In this document: positions 1 to 11,700 of the stretch, in pieces
Position numbering within the stretch: position 1 is the first letter of the stretch
Layout: each line of letters begins with the position of its first letter
Origin: Phallusia mammillata
Lineage: Eukaryota; Chordata; Ascidiacea; Phlebobranchia; Ascidiidae
Assembly: GCA_003260075.1 (NCBI GenBank)
Contig: QLIY01000884.1
Span: 1-64,000 of the forward strand
DNA length: 64,000 bases
Reading direction: 5' to 3'
Made by a program: the position numbers and the translations under genes
The notes under the pieces: model-generated
Told to the model about the DNA's origin: nothing
The model's database searches: none
Seen by the model: the letters and a program-made list of their open reading frames with translations, nothing else

Positions 1-524
1 TTGCGCAAAGCTAAAAACCTTGAATGCGATTCGGTTCGGCAACCATGTCCAACTGAAATACTTCGACCTTTTTCGACTCATTTAACTAATTAACAATTTT
101 CTTCTATGTATTATTGTTGTGTTTTGCCGTATTTACAGCCGCTTCGTTTCGAGTCTGTGTCACGTGTGTTTTTGTGCCACATTATTATTGCATGTTATTG
201 AGTTTGCTCCGTCGCTGTGCAAGTTAACAAATTTTTTTCCTAATGATACCGTCTGCTGTTTACACTCGTGTACATTATTGTGTATCAAAAATTACGTCAC
301 AATGGAGTTGCTAATTAAGATTTGTATTACTTGTTTTTCTACACAAAACAATGGCTAGAAATGTGGCTTTTCTATATATTGCCAATATTTGTTCAATGAA
401 GGGTAAAATTTTGAGCAGCACCCCCAGAAATTTTAGGCACGAGCCGCCACTGCTCGCACTTTTAAGGAGGCGCTTCAAAATTGCATGTGGTCAATCATGC
501 ATGTAGTAGTCACATGACTCTTGC

Positions 525-830
525 CGATGGTTGAGGTAGATACTCATACTTGAACACCAAAAACTAGCGGCACTTGAGTCCCGTTCACTTGAGGTCAAAT
601 GTCGAATAGTTTATAATAATTTAATTTTTTATCTTTTTTTTCTGCAGACTCGTAGAAATGCGAGCGGTTAGGGCTATTCGGGTCAGGCGAAGGTTTAAAA
701 TCATAAATAACGTTAAAAACAAGCATTTTTTAAACATTTGACCTGACGTTACCTTCTTGACCTCAAGTGAACCGGACTCCAGTGCCGCAAGTTTTTGGTG
801 TTAAAGTATCTACCGATTGTTGAACCATCG
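525..830. mobile_element. MITE-like fold-back element
   Basis: The two ends are imperfect inverted repeats of about 80 bp. The left arm (about 525-600) carries GGTAGATACT, ACACCAAAAACT, GCGGCACT and TTCACTTGAGGTCAA. These recur in reverse complement at about 740-830. The 130 bp centre is AT-rich with no ORF. This is the structure of a non-autonomous DNA transposon, but I could not define a target-site duplication, so the family is unassigned. Confidence 0.55.
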
Positions 831-941
831 TATGAGTATACTATGGTTAAACTTGTCTTTCAAAGCATGGTTTGTTTTTGCATGCGTGCTACTGCTTTGT
901 CAGTTTGTTTGGTCTTGGGGTTCACAACACTGCCTGCGGAC

Positions 942-1010
942 CCTACACCCGGTGGATACAAATGTGCAGGATCGCTTGGATCACCTTTATATCGCGTGGT
1001 GCACCTTTAT

Positions 1011-1069
<59 letters not shown>

Positions 1070-1561
1070 CAACCTTTAAAAAATGTTGACGGTTAGGGCT
1101 TTTAGGGTCTGGGTGAGGGTTTATAATAAAATTAACACTATAATTTAGTTTTAGATGTCCAGTTTGGGCTTAATATTCTCATATGTGTTGAGAGTGGTAC
1201 TAAACACTGTATGGTACCGCATGTGAACACTTGTAGAGAAAATTAGACCTGAAAGGCATCTGAAATTAAATTATAAAGTTAATTGTATCACAAACCCTCA
1301 CCCTGACCCTAATAGCACTAACCGTCAACATCTTAGTTAGTTTTTGTTAGTAGATTGCGTAGATTGCGTATTTTAGAGTGGCCCCCTTTATTCAGCTTGG
1401 TTCAGCTTTACATCGCTCGTGGCACATTAATATTACTTAATGCACCTGTATAATGCTAGGTGCACCTTTACCTACAAATGAGCACCAAATCGATATAAAG
1501 TAGCACCAAGCGATATTAAGGTGCACCAAGCGATCCTGTATGTTTTGGATGCACCCCCTGG
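942..1561. mobile_element. Nested fold-back element containing a C57 run
   Basis: Outer arms are inverted copies. GTGCAGGATCGCTTGG with a CACCTTTATATCGC-type subrepeat on the left matches the reverse complement of about 1490-1560. Inner arms (about 1081-1122 and 1291-1333) are an inverted pair around ATGTTGACGGTTAG and GGGTGAGGGTTT. A pure C run occupies 1012-1068. Short units of the type GCACCAAGCGATAT repeat inside the right arm. It has no coding capacity; short ORFs over the C run only encode polyproline. Likely a non-autonomous element. Confidence 0.5.
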
Positions 1562-3381
1562 TTGAAAAAACGGTTTAAAAAGCGCCCTGCATAAATTTTA
1601 GTAGAACTGTGTTCAGTTTAGGACAACTAGCACGGCTTTAACTTTAAAATTCATAAATTTATGCCTCATGTGTCGCTTATAGCACAATTAAAATCTAAAC
1701 CGGAATTCTCAGACAAGCAACTTACTAAAGTATATCTGAAGATGTATCTCATGTCAAAATGTTGCACTGTGCATAAGTTTCAGACTACTGGTCCGAACAT
1801 ATAAGATAAGCAGTCTACAGTCCCTGCTTTTTTAAGTTTGTTTATTATGATGATTGTTTGGTTAAATAAAGGAGCTGGGAAAAAAAAACCTCTACATAAG
1901 ATTTAATTTAGAGTTGTATTAATACCTATGTCAAATACATAAACTTTTCTAAAAAACATTTTTGTAATATTGCAAGCAGCTAGCAGCATTTTTGAACTAG
2001 AGTAGTTTAAAATTGTACATAAAGTAGAAACTATGGAAAATCAACTCAAGGAACCGAATTTCATTTTAACTGGTAGGTACAGTGCAAATATGTATATTAC
2101 TGTTTTTCTCACTCAATCTATGTTCTCCATCTTTAAAAAAAATATATTCGACTGTGCGACTTTCACATTGAAGTTAAGATTGGTTATTTTAGTATATTGT
2201 ACAAAATGGGTATAATTGCCCGGATTTTTTTCTTAACAAATTTTTTTGCTTATGCAATAACTAGGATAAAATTAACCAATTTTGCCTGTCCCATTATCAC
2301 TGAATTAATTTTTAATCTTGGCAAGTTTGCGAAAAGCAAACATTTGTTAGAAGGCTATTGTGAAGAACAGAGAAGTGTGTGAAAAACCTCCCTTCTTAAC
2401 TAAGATGTTGTTTATTTTAATTATTTGCATGCTTACATAAAATATTTTTTCTCATTTAAGTTTGTGGTTTAAAGTAAAAGTTCCTAATTGATTGTATTTT
2501 ATTCTTGACTGCAAAAAAGAAAAGAAAGCATATTTTTGCTTCATCATTAATTGCATGTGGTTATCTGGCTTGATTTGTATCAGTAAATCTTCCCTCTTAT
2601 TTCTTTAAATTTAAGTTTTTTTTGTAGAAAGTACCCAATTCATAATGGCTTTGCAAATTTATTTTAGATTTACAGACTAAATCAATATGCCATATGAAGA
2701 CATCTGGAAAGAGTTACAAGTACATTGACATAACAAAAGCAATAAATAAGGAGGATTTAGGTAGGAATAGCCATATAAATACAAGAATAATTTTTTTTTG
2801 ATAAAGGAAAAATGAAAAAAAAAATTATTGGCAAAGAAACAGTTAAACAGAAACCATTCTCTGTGATGTTTTTAAGTGAATATATATAGTCAAGTGGGGT
2901 AAAAAAAACAAATTTTTGAAACTTTGTTGCCAAACTTTATTGTTCTTTTTTAACCCGAAAAAGGTACAAAAAAAACAATGTCGGGGTAAAAAAACAAAAC
3001 AAGTGGACATTAGGACCATTTGAAAACAAATTAAGTGGCAGTTGGAACTTCAATTTAATTATATGAACTTAATAAACCATCTTAAAGTCAAAGATAAGAC
3101 AGAAATTTCATTAACAACGCTGTTACAATAAATAAACCAAAAAAACACAAGCCACATAAAATTCTTTGTTTCCGAAATTTTGCAATACAAACTTACAGCA
3201 GTTAGTAAACTGTTTGTAAATTAATTAAATATTTTCAAATTGGTGCTAAGACTTTCCATGGCTTTGTACCTTATTGCACTGCATTTATTGCCTTTGATTT
3301 GGTCTTTTTTTTTCATTTACCAGTCTTTTGTTGATATGCAACTAGGTTTAAATAGAGCTCACCCACTTGCTGACCGGTCAT
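1562..3381. other. AT-rich non-coding stretch, no gene seen
   Basis: About 1.8 kb of AT-rich sequence with A/T homopolymers. Short ORFs here have no recognisable protein character and no matched splice sites. It may be a SAR1 intron, because the window lacks the 5' exons of that gene. Confidence 0.5.
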
Positions 3382-4106
3382 CACTGGCGTAGAGTACCCC
3401 CGCACCCCCGGCCTTAACCTTTGTATAACGTCAAAATCGCATTTTTGTTCAAGTTACGTCGGTTAATTAAAACGTGTTTCCGGCTAAACAAATGCGCTTG
3501 CATTCACGCCATTGATCGAACAGACGTTGGTTGAATTGTAATTGTTTGGCAATAAATAGGCATTTTAATGCAACATTAACATGACTTCTAGACTAACGTT
3601 TTAGTATTATTTGTCGCAATACTCCCTGCAATAAAAATAGTTAACATATTGATTTTTAGGACGAGTTTAATGTCTGTTTGCAAAGCTCTTTAACGGCCTA
3701 AACTTGATCCAAGGTGACCTAAGTTTAAGCGTCAACAATACATAGTCGGCTATATTTAAAACGTGAATTGCTTTACTTTTATTTCCCGCCGTAACACGTT
3801 ACTTTAAACTTAATCGTTGTTAAAATAGTTGATTCGGCAAATCGTCCTCTCGTTACATCAGACGTTATTAGACGCACAGCAAACGTTCCGGGGGGGGGGG
3901 GGGGGGGGTACAGCAAACGTTCCAATCGAACCCACAGAAATGGTGACTATTTGCAAATTAATGTGATAGAAACTACATGCTAAAGCACGTAAAAGGTGGA
4001 CCGTTACTCGGTCTTATACGGGTACAGATACTGTACGTGGTATAGGCATCGTTTTTGGAAGATCAAACGGCGCACCCCCGGTATTTTTTAAAACTCTACG
4101 CCTATG
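3382..4106. mobile_element. Putative hAT-like element
   Basis: The termini are CACTGGCGTAGAGT on the left and ACTCTACGCCTATG on the right, a 12-of-14 inverted match. CCCCCGCACCCCCGG near the left end is echoed as GCGCACCCCCGG near the right end. It has no transposase ORF. A G run around 3891-3908 splits a short duplicated segment (ACAGCAAACGTTCC). I did not find a convincing 8-bp target duplication, so family and exact ends are uncertain. Confidence 0.45.
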
Positions 4107-4223
4107 CTTGTGTGAGAATCCCCCTGTTTTTCCCCATAGAAAAGAAACCCAATTAATGCATAAAATATATACTTTTCTAATCACCAATGTATGAAGGTAT
4201 GTGTTACAAATTCAAACAAGCAA

Positions 4224-4351
4224 AATCTTGTAGGAAAGGCATTTTCAATAGAGTTTGTTTCGATATTTATCATAGTTTTTCGTGGGGGGGGGGGTAATCT
4301 TGTAGGCATTTTCAATAGAGTTTGTTTCGATATTTATCATAGTTTTTCGTG
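4224..4351. repeat. G-run-separated direct duplication
   Basis: The segment from AATCTTGTAGG to TTTTTCGTG (4224-4284) is repeated at 4295-4351 with an AAAGG indel. The copies are separated by G11 (4284-4294). It lies just upstream of a SAR1 exon. See the finding on haplotype joins. Confidence 0.85.
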
Positions 4352-4416
4352 TTAAAAAATGTTGATGATAAACAAAACGTGTTGCAATTATGACCAATGG
4401 CTTTCTTTTATTTTAG

Positions 4417-5884
4417 CCTCAGAAAATCTGACCATGGGATCTATATCATTTACAACGTATGACCTTGGCGGACATGAACAAGGTAAATGTTCTAATAAAA
4501 TAAACAAATATTTTTTTTTGAAAGTTAACTTTGCCAGTGCCAGTGCTGACTACAACACACAGACACTCATAACATGAACTTTGGGGGGGGGGCGAACAAG
4601 GTAAATGTCCTAATAAAATAAACAAATATTTTTTTTGAAATTTACTTTGTCAGTGCCAGTGCTGACTACAACACACAGACACTCATAACATGAACTTTGT
4701 CCTAAAGTCCAACATATGAAATAAATGAATTTTGAACCTTGTGCCCAAAGAGTGCTGTGATACAAACTTTTCATTTCTCTGTGTAACAGTTATGATTTCT
4801 ATTCAAACACATTTTGTTTGTTTTTATGTGGACATATTAATAAATAATGATTCAGAAAGTTGAGACAAGTAACATGTATGTTCAAAACACAAACACAAAT
4901 AGCATTGTACAAACTTAGTTTAAAGACTAAAAATTTGATGTCTATTTGAAAAATTTTCCAAAATATCTGCAATGTGGGGGGGGGGAAGACAAGTAACATG
5001 TAAAAATTTGATGTCTATTTGAAAAATTTTCCAAAATATCTGCAATGTCAAGAAACACAAAATTGATATGCATATGATTTTTTTATTTCTGTAAGTGTAC
5101 AAAGTGCATCTGTTTGAAGATGTTTCATATACGTTCAGACTCATTTATCCTTTATTTGTTTTTTCAGCACGAAAAGTATGGAAAGATTACTTTCCTGCTG
5201 TAAATGGAATTGTTTTTTTGGTGGATGCAGCAGACAGAACAAGATTCAACGAGGCTAAGGAGGAGCTCGATGTAGGTTTACTCTGCAATGTGTATTTAAA
5301 AAATATTCATTATACTTGGTCTATCAGCCAGGTTTGTTTTAGCCCAAACAAGATAATCTTTGTAAATGTTTGATTAGTGTACATATTGTGGCAGGTGACT
5401 TACAGTAACTCTGATTTCATGCCTAACAATGAGAAAATCTGTCTTTACAGAGTTTGTTAATGGATGAACAAATTGCTAATGCCCCAGTTTTGATCTTGGG
5501 CAATAAGATTGATATGCCGACTGCAGTTAGTGAAGACGAGCTACGAAGCTTTTTTCGACTTAGATCAACAGGAAAGGTTGGTAATGAAAAGCTCGTGCAA
5601 AACAAAACATGTAGATTTGGTTTTTTACTTGCAACTTGAGCAAGCATGATGAAAATTATTATCAATACGAAACATGAATGTTTGTCATTTTTGTTAATAT
5701 TAAACCACAAACAAAAAACTTGTCAACAAATATTGTGTAAACACTGAATAACTTCTCTTTCAAACAGGGCCAGGTATCTGTCGATAGTCTTGGTGGTGCG
5801 CGTCCAACAGAGCTTTTTATGTGTTCTGTGCTGAAAAAGCAAGGTTATGGTGAAGGTTTTCGGTGGTTGAGCCAGTACATCTAA
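4417..5884 (+). CDS. SAR1: SAR1 small GTPase (COPII), 3' exons
   Basis: SAR1 is the Arf-family GTPase that recruits the Sec23/24 coat at ER exit sites. Four exons are visible: 4417-4482, 5168-5271, 5451-5576 and 5768-5884 (TAA). All have AG/GT borders and consistent phases. The first holds the switch-II DLGGHEQA motif; its first bases complete the conserved HPTSE region. The second has [20 protein letters not shown]. The third has the guanine-specificity motif NKID. The fourth carries the family C-terminus [13 protein letters not shown]. The N-terminal amphipathic helix and P-loop (GLDNAGKT) exons are not in the window, so they must lie further 5'. The exon at 4417 and its donor are partly duplicated after a G run at 4583, which I treat as an assembly join. 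Confidence 0.93.
4476..4699. repeat. G-run-separated direct duplication at the SAR1 exon donor
   Basis: Copy 1 (4476-4582) starts inside the last codons of the SAR1 exon and includes its donor. Copy 2 is 4594-4699. G10 (4583-4592) separates them. Several SNPs and small indels distinguish the copies, as expected of alleles. Confidence 0.88.
4863..5048. repeat. G-run-separated direct duplication in a SAR1 intron
   Basis: AGACAAGTAACATGT through ATCTGCAATGT occurs at 4863-4975 and again at 4987-5048, across G10 (4976-4985). The second copy lacks about 55 bp present in the first, which looks like an indel allele. Confidence 0.85.
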
Positions 5885-8486
5885 CAGCGCCAAGAGGATC
5901 AATGCAGCATGGCTAAACTACAAGGCTAATACCGGCACTACACACCCAAACCATATTCATACATTGTAAAAAGATAGACACAGACACTTGTTAATTTGTG
6001 TTTACCTCACTGTTGCTGGGATAAAAAAGTTTGTATTTAACAACCAAATTTAATCCTCCTGTGCTGATGATTTTTAAAACAGTCAGTAATTAATGCGTGT
6101 GGTTTCTAATATAGATAATGTTGTTGGCGTGATGAATTTTCTTTTGACCAATCAGCGTCGAACGCACCACGCCTGTGTACCCTTGTTATGCTGTATAGTT
6201 GTGTTGAAGCGTTACTGCGGTCGGACAACGTTCACCATTGGCCGGTTGCGAAAACGCCTAGGGCAATATGCATTTACGTGTTTGTTTTAAATTTGTATCA
6301 GCTTAGAGTTTATGTAAACACTAATTGCTTTCCGTATTGTAAATCTCTTTTTTTCTCCGCCATCCTTCTCAAGATGTTCTCTCTACCGTTGCACTCTGTG
6401 CTGACTCCGTTCAATTCGATGCCACGTACGCATTTCAAGTGTATTTGCTTGACACAAAACAAGTGTAAAAACTGAACTAGGCCATGTACTTAACCCTACG
6501 TGCATAACCTTGGAAGACCACGGGACATGAAACGATAGGCAAGAACGCGCGGTTGTTTTTGCGACACCACTGCGGTGTGTTCCTTGAAAATCACACGTAG
6601 CTGATGTTGATTGGCCATCTAATGATGATCTCGGGTGTGGCGTTGTGTGTGGTATATGATGAGAAAACAGAATAAACTATCAGAATTGCTCCGTCATATT
6701 GGAAACCGATCGCCAGTCGAGTGTCCATTTCTTTGGCCTCTCTAGTTGCTCAGCACCGTCCATTTAAATTTTTCTGCAGTTTTTAGTTCATTAGCAAAAC
6801 GACTATCGCGAATCCGCATTAAGGGCTGCACTAGTGTATTGACGAAAGTTATGTGCAGAAACGAACATAAGCAATATAGATCCTTCTTAACGCCCTAAAC
6901 CTGCAGCATACGCTAGTCAAAAACCTCGTAAGAACAATCCCTGCATAACTTACTGCATTTTCCATTTAAATGTTTTACACCTATACTGAACTACGTGCAA
7001 CACATACGTCAATACTTGTATTTAAAAATTGCGTTTGAAAACTGGCCACCAGACGATTCGTTTCCAAAATGTGCTGTGTGTAAAAAATAACATACCCGCG
7101 TAAAAAAGTAAAATTTCGAAACAGGTTACACCCGGACCGAGCAGCCGCTAGCAAAGGCAAGCGCAGTTGAAGAAGTAAAAAAACGAACAAGATTAAAAGG
7201 AAAAGCACCACACTTTGTAATGTACTAAACCGAAATGTGCAAGGACATGAAGTAAAGAGGCAACAACAGCGCTTGTACGATCGTCCCTTGAGTCGCTACC
7301 TTCATGCAGTCAATCATGTTAAATGTTTCATTATCGATTAACCGCTTTTAACGTGCTTTTTGGACCAAATAGAAATAAACCTTCCAACGACTTAAGAAAC
7401 AATTGACATGATTAACTGCATGAACAGCAAACTCTCTTGTTGGTGCGCAACAAAGAACTCAGCAAAAGGTAGCACCTCTGGCGCCTAAACACGCTGTACA
7501 CAGAACACAAGGACAAAACTGAGGTATATTGCACAAAACGGGGTAGATGTGGTGAAAGGTCACGCATACGTGGATTGTGCACCGGATGTAAATGAACAGT
7601 GTTTTTCGGGATTGCGATGACGAAGTGCCAGATGCTGAGAAAAAAGGTTGACTATGCCGTACATCTCATCCTCGACTTTTTTTCAAGTGATCTTCGCGCA
7701 TGCTTCAGCGAAGTAAACCACTGCAGTCTTTAAATACAAAAAAAATTGGAGACTTTAAATCGCATTGTAGTGGGCCAAAAAAGACTTTTAGAGACTTCTG
7801 GATGTTTGTTACAGTGCACAAACTATTTGGAATTTACTTATTTTATCAATAGATACTGTCGGACAGGAATTGGGAAACGATCTTCCAGAAAAATACAAAA
7901 TCTGCTTGGTTCGCAATGCAATAAGTTTTTTTTTTTTTTTGTCATTCTGAAACGTAGGTGCATACATATCACTCACTTGGGGGGGGGGGAAAATCTGCTT
8001 GGTTCGCAATGCAATAAGTTTTTTTTTTGTCATTCTGAAACGTAGGTGCATACATATCACTCACTTGCAACTTGTCCAAAAGACATTATGTCAATCCCAG
8101 GACTGGACGTTTCCTGCGAACTTGCGATGCAGATATGTTTTGTGAGGATGGACCTAAATAACATATGCCAACATGTCACACTTGCAGGCATGTATAAACA
8201 TTTTCACAACGTATTTACCCCAAGAATTTTGAGGTGGGGCTGGGTCTTCATCAGGGGAGCTGGGCTGACCGACTCCCACCATATTAATGCCTTTACCTGT
8301 TAAAATGTTAAGTGCGTCACAGATAACACAATAAATTTGCTTAAGGTCGAAACATTGCATCAAAATGTTAGTTTATGCCTAAATTGTAAAGAAACTTAGA
8401 TAAATAGAAGCAATTGTTGCAACAGCACACTCAAACTACAGCGGGTTGGCATTTTACAAGTTCAGTAAGTCAGGTCACATTTCGTC
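5885..8486. other. Intergenic region between convergent SAR1 and FAM149 3' ends
   Basis: About 2.6 kb between two convergent genes. I see no ORF with protein character, no tRNA and no clear transposon termini. One G-run duplication lies at 7897-8067 (copies 7897-7979 and 7990-8067, G10 at 7980-7989). The T14 tract of copy 1 is shortened to T9 in copy 2. Confidence 0.6.
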
Positions 8487-8770
8487 GAATCCAGTTAAAT
8501 AACTTTTAATGAAGCCACTTTTCTTGAGGTCAACTCCAAAACATATGGAAACAAAACCCAGTCAGTTGACTTTATTTTGTTTTAAGTCTGGCTAAGTCAA
8601 AACTTGGTTGAAATATTCCAAACCTGTTGGGGGGGGGGTGAATCCAGTTAAATAACTTTCAATGAAGCCACTTTTCTTAAGGTTAACTCCAAAACAAAAC
8701 CGAGACAGTTGACTTTATTTTGTTTAAGTCTGGCTAAGTCAAAACTTGGTTGAAATATTCCAAACCTGTT
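8487..8770. repeat. G-run-separated duplication covering the FAM149 3' end
   Basis: Copies 8487-8628 and 8640-8770 flank G10 (8629-8638). The right copy holds the real FAM149 stop codon (8734-8736). The left copy repeats the last codons and part of the 3' UTR, with SNPs and an ACATATGGAA-type indel. Confidence 0.85.
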
Positions 8771-11700
8771 ATCCCAGCTAGTCCAGATATGTGGTCAGGG
8801 CTATAGGAGGAGTGATGGGGATACTGTGTACTGGAACCTGGTGAATTTTGGAAGAATGCACCAGATGGACTTGTTGATTTTAAGTTACCGATGGGTATAG
8901 AGTTGCCATGTGCTCCAAATGTGAGGTTGGATGGAGTAACAGAAGTTGCCCGCTTTGGTATTAGGTTGTCAGCCTGGATGCAGTGTTTAAGATACAGATT
9001 TTAGTAATTTGTTAAAATTAGATCACAGATACTTCAAAATTTAGGTTTTTAAAATTTTAGAGTGAACCACAAATGCTTTAAAATCTTTGTTCTTAAAACA
9101 TACAGCTATAGAAACAAAAGTAAACGTATGTTGGCAAGTAACCCAATAAGTCAACACAACATTGCCACCATCTGTACAAAACTAACATTTGTCATGCATT
9201 GACAGCTAAATTACAGTACAAACTTACCCTGAAAGTGTGAGTAGTGTTTGGTCGTGATACAAAATCGAGACCCTTAAAAACTGGTTTGTCTTCAGCAATA
9301 GCACTGGAAATTCTTGTGTGTGCAGTTTTACCACGCTGAAAATGCAAAATGAAACAATACAGTATTTGCCAATAGTGTTTGGGGCATTATATAGATAACA
9401 ATAAAGAATGCATTAACCAACAATTATGGTACCATAGGTTTCTTATACTTGACACTGTAAGCAACAAACCACTTTTGCATGGGAAGTCATGAACATTATG
9501 TTGGTGTGATATTAAAAAAGTCTGGGATGTAAGCCATTTTTCAGAGACTCATGAAACCAATTTACAGACTTTTTATCAACGACTTACTGCCTTCTTGACA
9601 TCAAGTAAGCTGTTTTCGTGTAGTGATTCCAGGCCAGAAGCAATGGGTGGAAGCCTCTGATTCACCCAAAATGAACTACTTGTACTTGGGTTTGGTGCAG
9701 TGGGTGGAGGTTGAAATGAGTGGGGTGGAGAATTGGCACGCAATGGGCCAAAGCTTGAGCTAGCTGGAGCATTGCTTCCTGGCCTAGTCAGCTTGGTGGC
9801 TTTTACATACCCATCGAAGTTACCTTTTGGGGTCTTGGCACTGAGGACAAAATGATACTCAAATATTTTTAAGGTTCAGCAAAACTGAATACAGTAAAAG
9901 CATTTTATACACTAAGTTTGCTGAATACATACAAAACCAATTGAATTTCACAAAAACATACTATTAGTATCAAACACAAATAAAATGATCTATACAACCA
10001 GTGGTGGGATTCAGCCGGTTCGCACCGGTTCTATAGAACCGGTTCACGAAATTATATGAGATCAGCGAACCGGTTAGCATTACTGGTTACTGTGAATGGA
10101 AATATGATTTTTTGTAACAGAACCGGCTGACAAATAGGACTTTTGTGATAGAACCGACTGACAAAAAATTTAAATCCCACCGCTGCATGAAACCAATTGA
10201 ATTTTACACAAACAAACATTAGTATCAAACACAAATAAAAAGATGTATATGACCAAAGAGTAATAACTGCTCTCTTACCCATCAAGTGGCAAAAGTCTGC
10301 CAGGCTTGCCAAATCTCTTGTTACGTCCAGTAGCACTTGATAGTCGATTCGCTGCCCCAGGTAAATTGTCTCTGGATGTCGTTGGTCTATTGTTCATAGC
10401 AAATGGACTTGGTGCACCAACCATAGTAAAAGTTGAGAGGTGGTGTGCAACTGGTCCAAGGCCCAAATTGTTGCTATTTCCATTTGCAAATTGGCTTGAT
10501 GATGGCAGAACCCCAAAACGATTGTCCTGACCCAAAGCAGGTATGAGTTCATCACTCCTGTGGCACAAAGTAAAGATAAAAGAGTTTTTGGGTAGTGTTG
10601 TGTATATATAACAAAGAGGCTTACTGGGTAAGGACTTTATCACTTCTGACTTGTAACTTTTTCTGACTGATTTTCATTAAATCATTAAGTGAATTCATGT
10701 CTCCAAAGTTTCCATGTGGTGCGGTCGATAGGCGCCCCTGTGACAGCAACAACAACCACATTAAAAACATGATACATCTTGCACAAAGTGAATGTTTTTT
10801 AAGTATGAGCAGGAAAAAAGGTGTACCCTTAGCGGCGCTTTTTATTATAACACATCAAATTTAAAATTCAGATATATTTTTGTTTGTACTTGATACTTAT
10901 GTCAAAGATTGTGAGAGTGTATATCAGTATGTGTATATGCGGGGGGGGGGTATGTCAAAGATTACTTAATACTTATGTCAAAGATTGTGAGAGTGTATAT
11001 CAGTATGTGTATATGCAGTGGTTTCCATATGACTTATGATAGGACTATATCCAATCTATTTATTGCAAACTTACAGTTGCAAATGACGCTTGGCGACCAG
11101 GCTCATAGTTGCCCCTGGATGGTGGTAGCATTGAATCATTTGGATAGAGTGAGCGAGGTGGGTTTGACAGTGATGGCATTAGATGTGAGATTGGCCCTCC
11201 ATACATTCGATCAATTCCAGGATGCAGCCCATTATAATCATCCTCATCATAATCTACCAAATCGAAAAAAATTCAATGGGAAAGCATATAATAATGTATA
11301 ACCAGAATGGTCTGTAATATATGCAAAAGAGTTGCTCAAAATGCTACTTTTGATTTCTAATGGGATTTTAGCTCAAAAAGGGGGGGGGGTGAAAAAAAAT
11401 TCAATGGGAAAGCATCTAATAATGTATAACCAGAATGGTCTGTAATATATGCAAAAGAGACTTCTCTTGCTCAAAATGCTACTTTTGATTTCTAATGGGA
11501 TTTTAGCTCAAAAAACATGCAGACAAAGAAAAAGCATTGTCCAAATTTACAATAGGTTCACAAATTACCTATGCCTCTTGGATCATAAGATATAAACATC
11601 TGACCCGGACCTATACCAGCATTGTTAAGTCTCTGTGCATCAAAGGCACCAACTTTATCTCCAGGTCGACTGTGAATTGATTTAACAGACTTGGAGCTCA

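Noticed and set aside
795-1096. Overlapping ORFs with long polyproline/polyglycine-like tails
   Set aside because: They are produced by the C57 run in all frames; no protein-like sequence precedes it.
1-4416. Missing SAR1 P-loop exons
   Set aside because: I looked for the GLDNAGKT-encoding segment in all plus-strand frames and did not see it; it is probably upstream of the window.
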